Assembly (NCBI RefSeq): GCF_034424375.1
Contig: NZ_CP139965.1
Span: 3,162,001 to 3,226,000, forward strand
Length of the DNA stretch: 64,000 nucleotides
Source: Paraburkholderia kururiensis
GTDB taxonomy: Bacteria; Pseudomonadota; Gammaproteobacteria; Burkholderiales; Burkholderiaceae
Reading direction: 5' to 3'
How positions within the stretch are numbered: position 1 is the first letter of the stretch; every line of letters starts with the position of its first letter. Of the stretch, positions 8,776 through 18,166 are shown piece after piece. The notes below the pieces were generated by a model. It was not told the DNA's origin. It ran no database searches and was given only the letters and a program-made list of their open reading frames with translations. The position numbers and the translations under genes are program-made.

Positions 8776-10089
8776 ATGACCACGCTTAACAACCTGTCCC
8801 GTTGCGTCGCCGACTACGATCCCGAGGCGCTGCCCGTCGCCGCTGCCCAGGCCATCGTGCGTCAGTGGGCCACGCCGGTCACGTCCGCTGAACACGTGCC
8901 GCTGCGCGATGCGCTGGACCGAGTGCTGGCCGCCGACATCGTCTCGCCCATCGACGTGCCCGCGCACGACAACTCCGCCATGGACGGCTACGCCTTCGAC
9001 AGCGCCGCCCTCGGCACGAGCACCCCAAACGGCGACGGCCCGCGCACGCTTGAATTGAAGATCGCCGGCAAGGCACTTGCGGGACATCCGTTCGACGGCA
9101 AAGCCGCGCGGGGCACCTGCGTGCGCATCATGACCGGCGCGCCGATGCCCGCCGGGTGCGACACGGTCGTGCCGCAGGAACTCACGAAGGTGGAAGGCGA
9201 GACGGTGTCGTTCGCCGCGGACGCCGTTCGGCCCGGCGCCAACCGCCGCCGCGCCGGCGAAGATCTGGCGGCGGGGCAGCCGGCCCTGCGTGCGGGCCGC
9301 TGGATGCGCGCCGCCGACATCGGGCTCGTGGCTTCGCTCGGCATCGCGGAGGTATCGGTGCGCAGGCGACTGCGGGTGGCGTTCTTCTCGACCGGCGACG
9401 AGCTGCGCTCCATCGGCGAGCCGCTCGCAACCGGCTGCGTCTACGACAGCAACCGGCATACGCTCTTCGCGATGCTTCGCCGCCTGAACGTGGAAGCCAT
9501 CGACCTCGGCGTCGTGCGCGACGAACCGGGCGCGCTCGAAGCCACGATTCGCAGCGCGGCCGCCAATGCCGACGTCGTGCTGAGTTCGGGTGGCGTGTCG
9601 GTGGGCGAAGCGGACTTCACGCGCAAACTGCTCGACACCATCGGCGACGTGGCGTTCTGGAATCTCGCCATGCGGCCCGGCCGTCCGCTCGCGTTCGGCC
9701 GCATCTGGTCCGGCGCACGTGCCGGGGACGGTCATCCCGCGCTGTTCTTCGGCTTGCCGGGCAACCCCGTCGCGGTGATGGTCACGTTCTATCAGATCGT
9801 GCGCGAGGCGCTGATCGCGATGACAGGCGCCTCGGTGGACCCGGTGCCGCTCGTCGGCGCCGCCTGCGCGGTCGCCATCCGCAAGCGGCCGGGCCGCACG
9901 GAATTCCAGCGCGGCATCGCACGACGCGACGCGCACGGTCAATGGCACGTCACGCCCACGGGCTCGCAAAGCTCGGCGGCGCTGAGTTCGATGAGCGAAG
10001 CCAACTGCTTCATCGTCCTTGCGCACGATGCTGCCGATCTCGACGCGGGCGACAACGTCGACATCATGCTGTTCGATGCGCTCGTCTGA
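8776..10089 (+). CDS. moeA: Molybdopterin molybdenumtransferase MoeA
   Basis: Inserts molybdate into adenylated molybdopterin. 437 residues with the conserved N-terminal DNSAMDGYA segment (about 57-65), the MTGAPMP loop, the GDEL element of the MPT-binding domain, the SSGGVSVGE motif (about 273-281) and the LPGNPVAV motif (about 333-340). The third gene of the Moco set; mobA ends 108 nt upstream. The adenylating partner Mog is encoded separately at 48.7 kb. Confidence 0.95.
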   Translation: MTTLNNLSRCVADYDPEALPVAAAQAIVRQWATPVTSAEHVPLRDALDRVLAADIVSPIDVPAHDNSAMDGYAFDSAALGTSTPNGDGPRTLELKIAGKALAGHPFDGKAARGTCVRIMTGAPMPAGCDTVVPQELTKVEGETVSFAADAVRPGANRRRAGEDLAAGQPALRAGRWMRAADIGLVASLGIAEVSVRRRLRVAFFSTGDELRSIGEPLATGCVYDSNRHTLFAMLRRLNVEAIDLGVVRDEPGALEATIRSAAANADVVLSSGGVSVGEADFTRKLLDTIGDVAFWNLAMRPGRPLAFGRIWSGARAGDGHPALFFGLPGNPVAVMVTFYQIVREALIAMTGASVDPVPLVGAACAVAIRKRPGRTEFQRGIARRDAHGQWHVTPTGSQSSAALSSMSEANCFIVLAHDAADLDAGDNVDIMLFDALV

Positions 10090-10140
10090 ATCACTGTCTT
10101 TCACCAACCAACACACAACACGACCACGGGTCTCGACTCA

Positions 10141-10416
10141 ATGAAAAAGCAGATCTCCTTCATCGCTCCGGGGCAGACCGCCAAAGCGCTCATCCTGGTC
10201 TACCTGACCTTCAGCGTGCCGATCGTGCTGCTCGGCATGCTCGTGGCGTTCATTCGCTATGGTTCGATGGAGCTGAGCACCGTGTTCAGCGCGCTGCTGC
10301 TCAACGCGATTCTCGGTTTCGTCCTGCTGTGGATTGCGTGCCACGCGTACAACTGGGTCGCCTCGCGTTTCGGCGGCATCGAAATCCATCTCTCCGATGT
10401 GCCCGAGGAAGCGTAA
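10141..10416 (+). CDS. Small conserved two-helix membrane protein, function unknown
   Basis: A 91-residue protein with two predicted membrane helices (about 18-40 and 48-71), a short positively charged N-terminus and an acidic tail. I do not recognise the family. It starts 51 nt after moeA and ends directly against the GNAT start, so it is probably cotranscribed with both. The spacing and clean membrane pattern support a real gene; nothing indicates a link to Moco synthesis beyond position. Confidence 0.75.
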   Translation: MKKQISFIAPGQTAKALILVYLTFSVPIVLLGMLVAFIRYGSMELSTVFSALLLNAILGFVLLWIACHAYNWVASRFGGIEIHLSDVPEEA

Positions 10417-10923
10417 ATGACCGCTGTCGTTCGTCCCGCCACGCCGGCCGACGTCGGCGCGATCTTCGCGCTGATGTACGAACTGGCCGAATACGAAAAG
10501 CTCACGCACCTGTTCGTCGCGACCGAGGCGGGTCTCGACGATGCGCTGTTCGGACCGCGGCCAGCATCGGAAGCGCTGGTGGCCGACGACGACGGACGCG
10601 TGGTCGGCTACGCGCTCTTCTTCCAAAACTTCTCGACCTTTCTGGGCCGGCGCGGGCTGTATCTCGAAGATTTGTACGTGCAGCCGTCGCAGCGCGGCAC
10701 GGGGCTCGGCAAGGCCATGCTGAGCCGCCTCGCGGCGCTGGCACGCGAGCGTCAATGCGGACGTTTCGAGTGGTCGGTGCTCGACTGGAATCAGCCGGCT
10801 ATCGATTTCTACGAGAAGCTGGGGGCCACCGTGCTGCCCGACTGGCGCATCGTGCGCATGACGGGCGACGCCATCGACCGCCTCGCCGACGCGGCATCGC
10901 CCGCAAGCGCGCAGCCTCGCTAA
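10417..10923 (+). CDS. GNAT-family N-acetyltransferase
   Basis: A 168-residue acetyl-CoA-dependent N-acetyltransferase. The acetyl-CoA pyrophosphate loop is QRGTGLGK (about 93-100) after the strand LYLEDLYVQP, followed by the W-x-V-L-D-W-N segment and NQPAIDFYEKLGA. This layout resembles the diamine/thialysine (SSAT-like) acetyltransferases, so a small amine is a reasonable guess for the substrate, but this is inference. The ATG abuts the stop codon of the preceding membrane protein gene. Confidence 0.88.
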   Translation: MTAVVRPATPADVGAIFALMYELAEYEKLTHLFVATEAGLDDALFGPRPASEALVADDDGRVVGYALFFQNFSTFLGRRGLYLEDLYVQPSQRGTGLGKAMLSRLAALARERQCGRFEWSVLDWNQPAIDFYEKLGATVLPDWRIVRMTGDAIDRLADAASPASAQPR

Positions 10924-10939
10924 GAACGGGAACGACGGC

Positions 10940-10976
10940 TGCGTTGGCCGCGCCGCACGGCACCGCGGCCAACGCA
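10940..10976. terminator. Stem-loop between convergent genes
   Basis: A perfect 13-bp inverted repeat (10940-10952 with 10964-10976, loop of 11 nt) lies 17 nt after the GNAT stop and 33 nt from the rmuC stop. No T-run follows on either strand, so it may be a bidirectional terminator or 3'-end stabiliser. Confidence 0.5.
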
Positions 10977-11009
10977 AATTCAGGGCAAGCTCACGCCTTG
11001 AGCAAGAAC

Positions 11010-12494
11010 TCAGGGCTCGTCCGCATCCGCGCCTGACAGCGCCTCGCCCAGCACACCGCTCGCCTCTTCGCCCGGCAGCGCTTCGACGTCGCGCAGCTTG
11101 CGGTTCATCGCCCGCGTACGTACCTCGGCGGCCTCGATGGAGCGCGTCACCGTTTCGAGCTGCGACTTCGTTTTCGCGAGCACGTCGCCGAACTTGCCGA
11201 ACTCGGTCTTCACCGCGCCCAGCACCTGCCACACCTCGCTCGAACGCTTTTCGATGGCGAGCGTGCGAAAGCCCATCTGCAGACTGTTCAGCAGCGCCGT
11301 CAACGTGGTGGGGCCCGCGATGGTCACGCGATAGTCGCGCTGCAACAGGTCAGTGAGACCGGGGCGCCGCAGAATCTCCGCGTACAGCCCTTCGGTGGGC
11401 AGGAACAGCAGCGCGAAGTCCGTGGTATGCGGGGGCGCCAGATATTTCTCGGCGATGGTGCGCGCCTCGCCGCGCACGCGCGCTTCGAGCGCACGCCCCG
11501 CCTCGTCTATGGCCGCCACGTCGGCGCGTTCCTGTGCGTCGATCAGCCGTTCGTAGTCTTCGCGCGGAAATTTTGCGTCGATGGGCAACCATACCGGCGC
11601 CACGGTGCCCGTCGCGTCAGGACGGCCCGGCAGTCGAATTGCGAACTCCACGCGCTCGCCGCTCTTCGGCACCGTCGCGACGTTCTTCGCGTACTGGTCC
11701 GGCGTGAGCATCTGTTCGAGCAGCGCTTCGAGCTGCACTTCGCCCCAGGTGCCGCGCGTCTTCACGTTCGTGAGCACCTTCTTCAGGTCGCCGACGCCTG
11801 CGGCCAGCGTCTGCATTTCGCCCAGCCCGCGATGCACCTGCTCGAGCCGGTCCGACACCAGCTTGAACGATTCGCCGAGGCGCTGCTCGAGCGTGGCATG
11901 CAGCTTCTCGTCCACGGTGCGGCGCATCTCTTCGAGCTTCGTCGCGTTGTTCGCCTCGATGTCCTTGAGCCGCTGCTCGATCGTGGCGCGCACTTCGGCA
12001 AAACGCCGGTCGTTCGCTTCGGTCAGCTGCGACAGTTGCAGCGTGAGCGTGTCGCCGAAGCGCTTGAGCGTCGAGCCCTGTTCGTCGCGCGCCTGGAGCG
12101 CCTGCTGCTGCAGGCTCTGGCGCACGGCTTCGAGTTGCTGCGCGTTGGTCTCCGTGAGTTTGACGAGCTGTTGCGCGAAGCCGTCGATCTGATTGTTCTG
12201 CACGGTCGCGACGCTCGTGAGCTGCGTCGCGAGCGTCTGCTGGAATTGCGCGAGGCCGCTGCCCAGTTCGGTGCGAGAGGCCTGCGCCGTCTGCGCGATG
12301 TCCGTGCGCAGCTCGCGTTCGAGCCGCTCGGCGGTACGCATCTGCGCATCGTTGAATGCCGTGAGGCGGTCGGCCAGTTCGTCGAGCGCCGCTTGCGCCG
12401 AGCCATCGCGCCCGCGCATCGCCACCACCAGCGCGATCACGAGCGCCGCAGCCAGCACGATCACGGCAATCGACATCAACAGCATCGCCGTCAT
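11010..12494 (-). CDS. rmuC: DNA recombination protein RmuC
   Basis: RmuC-family protein thought to limit DNA inversions at inverted repeats. 494 residues: an N-terminal membrane helix (about 3-26), a long coiled coil (about 35-210, heptad-rich with many Gln, Glu and Arg), and the RmuC nuclease-like domain (about 215-460) with GTWGEVQLEALLEQML and the PIDAKFP motif. The ATG overlaps the stop of the upstream 2-hydroxyacid dehydrogenase gene as ATGA, so the two are coupled. The C-terminal acidic tail is variable. Confidence 0.94.
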   Translation of the reverse strand: MTAMLLMSIAVIVLAAALVIALVVAMRGRDGSAQAALDELADRLTAFNDAQMRTAERLERELRTDIAQTAQASRTELGSGLAQFQQTLATQLTSVATVQNNQIDGFAQQLVKLTETNAQQLEAVRQSLQQQALQARDEQGSTLKRFGDTLTLQLSQLTEANDRRFAEVRATIEQRLKDIEANNATKLEEMRRTVDEKLHATLEQRLGESFKLVSDRLEQVHRGLGEMQTLAAGVGDLKKVLTNVKTRGTWGEVQLEALLEQMLTPDQYAKNVATVPKSGERVEFAIRLPGRPDATGTVAPVWLPIDAKFPREDYERLIDAQERADVAAIDEAGRALEARVRGEARTIAEKYLAPPHTTDFALLFLPTEGLYAEILRRPGLTDLLQRDYRVTIAGPTTLTALLNSLQMGFRTLAIEKRSSEVWQVLGAVKTEFGKFGDVLAKTKSQLETVTRSIEAAEVRTRAMNRKLRDVEALPGEEASGVLGEALSGADADEP

Positions 12495-13480
12495 GAGCGT
12501 GCCCTTCCGATCACTTCAGGGTTGATGGGGTTCGGCGGCTGCCCCGCGCGCGGCCCTTCGCCGAGACCGGCAATCAGGTTGTCGGCGGCGAGATTGGCCA
12601 TCGCACGGCGCGTGCGCTCCGTCGCGCTCGCGATATGCGGCGTGAGCACGATGTTGGGCACCGTAAGCAGCGCCGGGTTGAGGTTCGGTTCGCCTTCGAA
12701 CACGTCGAGGCCGGCTGCGGCGATGCGCTTTTCCCGCAACGCTTCGGCAAGCGCAGCGTCATCGACGATACCGCCACGCGCAATGTTCGTGAGCGTGGCG
12801 GTGGGCTTCATCAACGCGAGTTCCGGCGCGCCGATGGTGTGGTGGTTCTCCGCCGTGTACGGCAGCACCAGCACGACGTGATCTGCCTCGCGCAGCAGTT
12901 CCGCCTTCGGCAGGTACGTGGCGTTCAGTTCGGCTTCGATCTGCGGCGCGACACGCGAACGGTTGTGATAGACGACGCGCATGTTGAAGCCGCGCGCGCG
13001 CCGCGCGAGCGCCTGGCCGATACGCCCCATACCGATCACGCCGAGCGTGGAGCCATAGAGATCGACGCCGAGAAAGCCGTCGTACGACCACTTCTGCCAG
13101 TGGCCCGCGCGCAGCCAATGCTCCGACTCCGCCATGCGCCGCGCGGCCGCCATCATGAGCGCCCAGCCGAAATCAGCCGTGGATTCGTTGAGAACATCCG
13201 GCGTGTTGGTACCCAGCACGTTGGCCGCATTGAACGCGGCCATGTCGAAGTTGTTGTAGCCCACCGCCATGTTGGACACGACGCGCAGCTTCGGCGCCGC
13301 CGCGAGCGTGGCCGCGCCGATGGGGTCGCCCGCCGTGAGCGCGCCGTCCTTGTCCGCGAGACGCCGCGCAAGTTCGTCGGCGCTCAGCACGTCGCCGTTG
13401 TTCCACTCCACGTCGAAGTGCTGCTTCAACCGCTCGATCACGTCCGGAAAGATGGGACGTGCCACGAGAATCTTCTGCAT
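12491..13480 (-). CDS. 2-hydroxyacid dehydrogenase (glyoxylate/hydroxypyruvate reductase type)
   Basis: D-isomer-specific 2-hydroxyacid dehydrogenase of 329 residues. It has the nucleotide-binding motif GMGRIGQALARRA (about 151-163), the catalytic Arg in NIARGG, the Glu in FEGEPN, and the His in TPHIASAT. The sequence fits GhrB-like NAD(P)H-dependent glyoxylate/hydroxypyruvate reductases, but related enzymes use other 2-keto acids. The rmuC start overlaps its stop codon by four bases. The upstream antiporter gene ends 45 nt before its start. Confidence 0.92.
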   Translation of the reverse strand: MQKILVARPIFPDVIERLKQHFDVEWNNGDVLSADELARRLADKDGALTAGDPIGAATLAAAPKLRVVSNMAVGYNNFDMAAFNAANVLGTNTPDVLNESTADFGWALMMAAARRMAESEHWLRAGHWQKWSYDGFLGVDLYGSTLGVIGMGRIGQALARRARGFNMRVVYHNRSRVAPQIEAELNATYLPKAELLREADHVVLVLPYTAENHHTIGAPELALMKPTATLTNIARGGIVDDAALAEALREKRIAAAGLDVFEGEPNLNPALLTVPNIVLTPHIASATERTRRAMANLAADNLIAGLGEGPRAGQPPNPINPEVIGRARS

Positions 13481-13525
13481 CGGTTTTCTCCGCTTTCTCA
13501 GTTTCCGTTTGCCCGTAAAGAGGCG

Positions 13526-14968
13526 TCAGAAAAATATCCACGTCGTCACGACGAACACCGGCAACAGCACGGCGCCCGACCACAGCAGGTAGCCGAAGAA
13601 GCTGGGCATGCGTATGCCGCGCGACTCCGCGATGGCCTTCACCATGAAATTCGGCGCGTTGCCAATATAGCTGTTCGCGCCCATGAACACCGCGCCGGCC
13701 GAAATCGCCGCGAGCGTGGTGGCGCCCGTGGTAGTCAGAGACGATGCGTCGCCGCCCGCGAGGTTGAAGAACACGAGGTACGTGGGTGCGTTATCGAGGA
13801 ACGACGAAAGGAGTCCTGTCGCCCAGAAGTACATGGCGTCGCGTGGCTGGCCGGCGGCGTCGTTGACCAGATGCACGATACCGCCGAAGGCGCCGCCTTC
13901 GCCCGCGCGCAGGATCAGGATCACGGGCGCAATGGTCACGAAGATGCCCGCAAAGAGCTTCGCGACTTCCTCGATGGGCGCCCAGTTGAAGCCGTTGCCG
14001 ATACGCGCCACGCGCGGCGTCACGGCGAGCGAGATCAGCGTGACCGCAACCAGCGCCACGTCGCGCACGGCGTTTTGCAGGGCAACGTGTACGCCCATGA
14101 CGTCGAAGACCACGCCGGGCTTCCACAGACCGCTCGCGAGCACGAGCGCGACCACCGCCGCGAGCAGCAGCAGGTTGATCTTGCCGTCGATGCCGAACGA
14201 CAGCGTGTCGGGCGTCGGGTCGAGCCTCGCCGGGCGCTGCTCCTCGCGGCGCGCCCAGTAGTAGGCATCGAGCGCGTAGAACAGCGCCAGCAGCACGCCG
14301 CAAACGAACAGCATGGGTAGCGCGAGGTGCTGGGTCGTCCAGAAGAAGCCCACACCGTTGAGGAAGCCGAGAAAGAGCGGCGGATCGCCGAGCGGCGACA
14401 GCGAGCCTCCTGCATTCGCCACGAGGAAGATGAAGAACACGACGACATGGACGACGTGCCGACGATTGTCGTTGGCGCGCAGGAGCGGCCGGATCAGCAG
14501 CATCGCCGCGCCTGTGGTCCCCGTGATGCTGGCGAGCGCGGTGCCGAGCGCAAGCATCGCCGTATTGACGCGCGCCGAGCCGTGCAGATTGCCGCGCACG
14601 CAGATGCCGCCGGCCACGGTATAGAGCGCCGTCAGCAGCACGATGAACGGGACGTATTCCTCCATGAGCGCATGCAACAGCGTGCGCCATGCGGTGCCCA
14701 TGCCGAACGTCGCGCCGAACGGCACGATGAAGAGCGCAGCCCACGCGGCCGCGATCTTGCCGAAGTGGTGATGCCAGAAGGCCGGCGCGACAATCGGCAA
14801 GATGGCAATGGAGAGCAGCATGCCGGCGAACGGTACTGTCCATGAGGCCGACAGGGCGGCCGCATCGAGCGTCGCGGCAACGGCGGGCGCGGGCCACGCG
14901 GCCAACAAGGCAAACGTGGCAAATGCGGCAACGAGGGCCACGCCTGCGCTCGCGGCGTGTCGTGTCAT
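13526..14968 (-). CDS. NhaD-type sodium:proton antiporter
   Basis: Polytopic inner-membrane transporter of the ion transporter/NhaD group, 480 residues with about twelve hydrophobic helices. Recognisable segments include ITGTTGAAMLLIRPLLR, ANAGGSLSPLGDPPLFLGFL (re-entrant ion-binding loop) and a symmetric second half with SSFLDNAPTYLVFFNL and MGANSYIGNAPN. The start is the ATG preceded by AAGGAT at a 7-nt spacing; a TTG seven codons upstream is less likely. Sodium/proton exchange is the family role; substrate and stoichiometry are not visible. Confidence 0.88.
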   Translation of the reverse strand: MTRHAASAGVALVAAFATFALLAAWPAPAVAATLDAAALSASWTVPFAGMLLSIAILPIVAPAFWHHHFGKIAAAWAALFIVPFGATFGMGTAWRTLLHALMEEYVPFIVLLTALYTVAGGICVRGNLHGSARVNTAMLALGTALASITGTTGAAMLLIRPLLRANDNRRHVVHVVVFFIFLVANAGGSLSPLGDPPLFLGFLNGVGFFWTTQHLALPMLFVCGVLLALFYALDAYYWARREEQRPARLDPTPDTLSFGIDGKINLLLLAAVVALVLASGLWKPGVVFDVMGVHVALQNAVRDVALVAVTLISLAVTPRVARIGNGFNWAPIEEVAKLFAGIFVTIAPVILILRAGEGGAFGGIVHLVNDAAGQPRDAMYFWATGLLSSFLDNAPTYLVFFNLAGGDASSLTTTGATTLAAISAGAVFMGANSYIGNAPNFMVKAIAESRGIRMPSFFGYLLWSGAVLLPVFVVTTWIFF

Positions 14969-15241
14969 GTTCGGATCCTTGTTGTTCAAGCGCCGTGGCG
15001 CGCCGTCAAGGTGAAACGTGACGGCGGCACGGCCAGTGGAATGGGTTCAACGCCCCGACACGTCGCTCGAAGCTGGGGGGCGACATGCCCGTGTGGCGGG
15101 GCGGGTTCGTGTTCGGCCGGTGTTCGATTCAGTCCAGTCAGTCCGGCTGCATTGCTCGTCCGCAGCGACCTGCGTTGAACGCATGGCGCAGCGGCACCAG
15201 GCAAGCCGCATGGCCCGCGCATGCGGCCTCGGGCACGCGGG

Positions 15242-15904
15242 TCACGCCCCACGCACGATGACCACATGCACGCGATAAGGACCGTGCGCCCCCAGCACGA
15301 TGGTCTGTTCGATATCGCCGGTGCGCGACGGCCCCGAGACGAAGTTCACGGCACGAGGCAATTCGCCACGTTCGGCGCGAATGAGTGCGAACGCATCTTC
15401 CTGTCCCGCCACGATGCGCGAAGCCGGCACGATGGCGACGTGCGTTTCCGGCAGCAGCGCACCGGAGGCCCACGTCTCGGGTCCGGAGAGCAGCACCAGC
15501 GTGCCCGTCTCCGCGACCGCACAAAAGCAACCGGTCATGCCGACGAGGTCGGTGTCGACGGGCTTGCGGAATTCGATGGTGAGCCCCGCATCGGCCCAGG
15601 CCAGCTCAGTGAGCGTCGCCCACGCCACGCCGGTGAGCGGCAGGCCGTTCGCGTCCAGGTAGCCGCGAACGGCGGCGGGCACCTCGGCGAGCGTGTCCAC
15701 TTCGTCCACCGTGGTCGCCATTCTGCCGGCGGCCTCGATGAAGCAGGTCTTCAGATCGGCGGGCAACGGTGGACGCGGGCCTGGCGGGTGACGCGCGACG
15801 TAATCGGCGGCCGCTTCGCGCTCCGGCGCGGTGGGTTCGGCGTCGCGCCCCTGTGCGGCGCGAATGCGCGCGAGGATGTTGCGGCGGGCAACGGATGTGT
15901 CCAT
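15242..15904 (-). CDS. lutC: LutC/YkgG-family LUD-domain protein
   Basis: A 220-residue LUD-domain protein. LutC acts with the iron-sulfur proteins LutA and LutB in oxidation of L-lactate. The C-terminal half has the typical TGCFCAVAETGTLVLLSG stretch (about 133-150), a PETHVAIVP segment and the final SGPSRTGDIE...GPYRVHV motif. No lutA or lutB lies in the window, so it is either an orphan or the partners are elsewhere. A TATAAT-like box lies upstream at 15945-15950 (minus strand) without a convincing -35. Confidence 0.85.
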   Translation of the reverse strand: MDTSVARRNILARIRAAQGRDAEPTAPEREAAADYVARHPPGPRPPLPADLKTCFIEAAGRMATTVDEVDTLAEVPAAVRGYLDANGLPLTGVAWATLTELAWADAGLTIEFRKPVDTDLVGMTGCFCAVAETGTLVLLSGPETWASGALLPETHVAIVPASRIVAGQEDAFALIRAERGELPRAVNFVSGPSRTGDIEQTIVLGAHGPYRVHVVIVRGA

Positions 15905-16091
15905 GAAGCGGTCCTCGTGTCGTGGGCGGATCGAGTATCGCGGAATTATACCGGCGGGGTGTGCGCGACCGCGCGGGCAAACGGGCTATTCCAAACGGCC
16001 GGATAGTCGCAAACGCGCGGCAAATGCGCGGCCGTCGCAGCATGGGCGACGAGGCGGTTCCGCCGCCCCGCCGCAAAGCGCGTTCTATCTG

Positions 16092-17294
16092 CTATTTGCC
16101 CGAGGCTTCGTCTTCGGCCGGCTGCTCGATGCCGAACACCTGGCGCAGGTAGGCAAGGTACGCCTTGTCGTCGCACATGTTCTTGCCCGGCGAGTCGGAG
16201 ACTTTCGCTACCGGTTGGCCGTTGCAGCGAACCATCTTGATGACGATCTGCAGCGGGTTGTAGCCGAGGTCGTTGGTGAGATTGGTGCCGACGCCGAAGG
16301 CCAGCTTGCAGCGGCCGCGGAAGCGCTCGTAGAGTTGCAGCACCTTGGGAATGTCGAGCGCGTCGGAGAACACGAGCACCTTGGTACGCGGGTCGCAGCG
16401 ATTCGCCTCGTAGTGCCTGATGAGGCGCTCGCCCCAGTCGAACGGGTCGCCCGAGTCATGCCGCGCGCCGTCGAAGAGCTTGCAGAAATACATGTCGAAG
16501 TCGCGCAGGAACGCCTTCATGCCGTAGACGTCGGAGAGCGCGATGCCGAGGTCGCCGCGGTACTCCTTCGCCCACATCTCGAAGCCATAGATCTGCGAAT
16601 CGCGCAGCCGCGGGCCCAGCGCCTGGCACGCCTGCAGATATTCGTGCGCCATCGTGCCGAGCGGCGTGAGGCCGTGCTTCATGGCGTAGAACACGTTGCT
16701 CGTGCCGGCGAACTGCGGGCCGAGGCCCTCCTTGAGCGTCAGGATCACTTCCTCGTGCCAGCGCTTCGAGAAGCGCCGGCGCGTGCCGTAGTCGGCGATC
16801 TTGCAGTCGGCGAACTCGGGCTTCGCGCCGAGCAGCGTGATCTTCTCGCGCAGCCGCTCGCGACCCACCGCGTAGTCGGGCTGCTGCTGCGTGTTGCGGA
16901 AGTAGACCTCGTTGACGATGGCGAGCACCGGAATCTCGAAGAGAATGGTGTGCAGCCACGGTCCTTTGATCTCGATGTCGATCTCGCCGTTGCCCTTCGG
17001 CGACGGCGTCACCGAAATGTATTTTTCGTTGAGCTGGAAGAGCGCGAGGAAGTCGACGAAATCGCTCTTGATGAAGCGCATCTGCCGCAGATAGTCGAGC
17101 TCGGGCTCCGTGAAACGCAGCTTGCAGAGCAGGCGCAGTTCACTGCGAATCTCGTCGATGTAGGGAACGAGGTCGACATTCGGCGTGCGGCAACGGAAGC
17201 GATATTCCACGCTCGCGGCGGGGAAATGATGCAGCACCACCTGCATCATCGTGAACTTGTACAGATCGGTATCGAGCAGCGAAGTAATGATCAT
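16092..17294 (-). CDS. pncB: Nicotinate phosphoribosyltransferase PncB
   Basis: Converts nicotinate and PRPP to nicotinate mononucleotide in the NAD salvage (Preiss-Handler) pathway. 400 residues. The N-terminus SLLDTDLYKFTMMQ is family-typical and fixes the start; longer in-frame extensions are Arg/Pro-rich and unlike the family. The autophosphorylated histidine lies in GLTPLGTMAHE, and the PRPP-binding part includes HDSGDP and FSDALD. It diverges from fdxA across a 300-bp gap. Confidence 0.95.
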   Translation of the reverse strand: MIITSLLDTDLYKFTMMQVVLHHFPAASVEYRFRCRTPNVDLVPYIDEIRSELRLLCKLRFTEPELDYLRQMRFIKSDFVDFLALFQLNEKYISVTPSPKGNGEIDIEIKGPWLHTILFEIPVLAIVNEVYFRNTQQQPDYAVGRERLREKITLLGAKPEFADCKIADYGTRRRFSKRWHEEVILTLKEGLGPQFAGTSNVFYAMKHGLTPLGTMAHEYLQACQALGPRLRDSQIYGFEMWAKEYRGDLGIALSDVYGMKAFLRDFDMYFCKLFDGARHDSGDPFDWGERLIRHYEANRCDPRTKVLVFSDALDIPKVLQLYERFRGRCKLAFGVGTNLTNDLGYNPLQIVIKMVRCNGQPVAKVSDSPGKNMCDDKAYLAYLRQVFGIEQPAEDEASGK

Positions 17295-17422
17295 GGTGAG
17301 CCAGCCGGACTGCGGTGGGACGGGCGAGCGGTCACGACGTCCGCGCGCACGCGCTTGAAGGACGCGCCCCCTGCGCCCTTTGGTCGCCATGTTACCCCAA
17401 GGCGTCGGCACGGCCCGCCGCC

Positions 17423-17438
17423 GGCACACCGGTGTGCC
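17423..17438. promoter_or_regulatory. Perfect 16-bp palindrome in the pncB-fdxA gap
   Basis: GGCACACCGGTGTGCC is a perfect dyad between the divergent pncB and fdxA genes, 129 bp from the pncB start. It could be an operator for a dimeric repressor. No regulator is assigned. The rest of the gap (17295-17595) shows nothing else I can support. Confidence 0.35.
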
Positions 17439-17595
17439 GAGGCCATCGCCCCGCGGCAGCCGCGGCGCCGCCCATAAACTAATCACCAAACGATATAACG
17501 CTGCCTGTCAGCGTGTGGATTCGTCTTTTGACGTTCAGTTACAATACCGCTTTTGGCGTTTTGCCACCCCGATACTGCAAGCAGGAGCTGCCTGA

Positions 17596-17919
17596 ATGAC
17601 TCACGTTGTGACCGAAAGCTGCATCAAGTGCCGCTATACCGACTGCGTCGATGTGTGCCCGGTGGACTGCTTTCGCGAAGGTCCCAACTTCCTCGCGATC
17701 GACCCGGACGAATGCATCGACTGCGCCGTGTGCGTGGCCGAGTGCCCGGTGAACGCGATCTACGCCGAAGAAGACGTGCCGGGCGACCAGCAGGACTTCA
17801 TTCCGCTGAACGCCGAACTGGCGAAGGCATGGCCCAGCATCACGAAGACCAAGCAGCCGCTGCCGGAAGCCGACGAATTCAAGGACGTGAAGGACAAGCT
17901 GTCGCTGCTGCAGCGCTAA
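17596..17919 (+). CDS. fdxA: 7Fe ferredoxin FdxA
   Basis: A 107-residue [3Fe-4S][4Fe-4S] ferredoxin. The N-terminal half holds the cysteines C9, C17 and C21 (with C13 in the C-x3-C part) and the second set CIDCAVCVAECP. Residues 60-107 form the C-terminal extension typical of the FdxA type. AGGAG lies 8 nt upstream of the ATG. It is a soluble electron carrier; the redox partner is not encoded nearby. Confidence 0.95.
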   Translation: MTHVVTESCIKCRYTDCVDVCPVDCFREGPNFLAIDPDECIDCAVCVAECPVNAIYAEEDVPGDQQDFIPLNAELAKAWPSITKTKQPLPEADEFKDVKDKLSLLQR

Positions 17920-18079
17920 GCGCCATTGGGGCTTGCCACATTGGGGGCTTGCCAGCCAGGCCGCCCACGGCACGAGCTACGGCAAAACGCCGACGCGCAG
18001 GAAATGCGCCGGGCCGAAGCCCCAAGTATTGACAGATCCTGAAGCACCCCATAGAATTTCGTTTCTCTGCTTTTGTTGT

Positions 18080-18155
18080 TCCCCGATAGCTCAGTCGGTA
18101 GAGCGCCGGACTGTTAATCCGTAGGTCCCTGGTTCGAGCCCAGGTCGGGGAGCCA
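18080..18155 (+). tRNA. tRNA-Asn (GTT)
   Basis: A 76-nt cloverleaf with acceptor stem TCCCCGA/TCGGGGA, anticodon loop CTGTTAA (anticodon GTT), the T-loop GGTTCGAGCC region, discriminator G and encoded CCA end. A second identical copy follows 65 nt downstream. Confidence 0.98.
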
Positions 18156-18166
18156 AGAAATTGCAA

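Noticed and set aside
11427..14320. Long plus-strand frames opposite rmuC, the hydroxyacid dehydrogenase and the antiporter
   Set aside because: They lie antisense to three recognisable genes and have His/Arg/Gln-rich products with no motifs.
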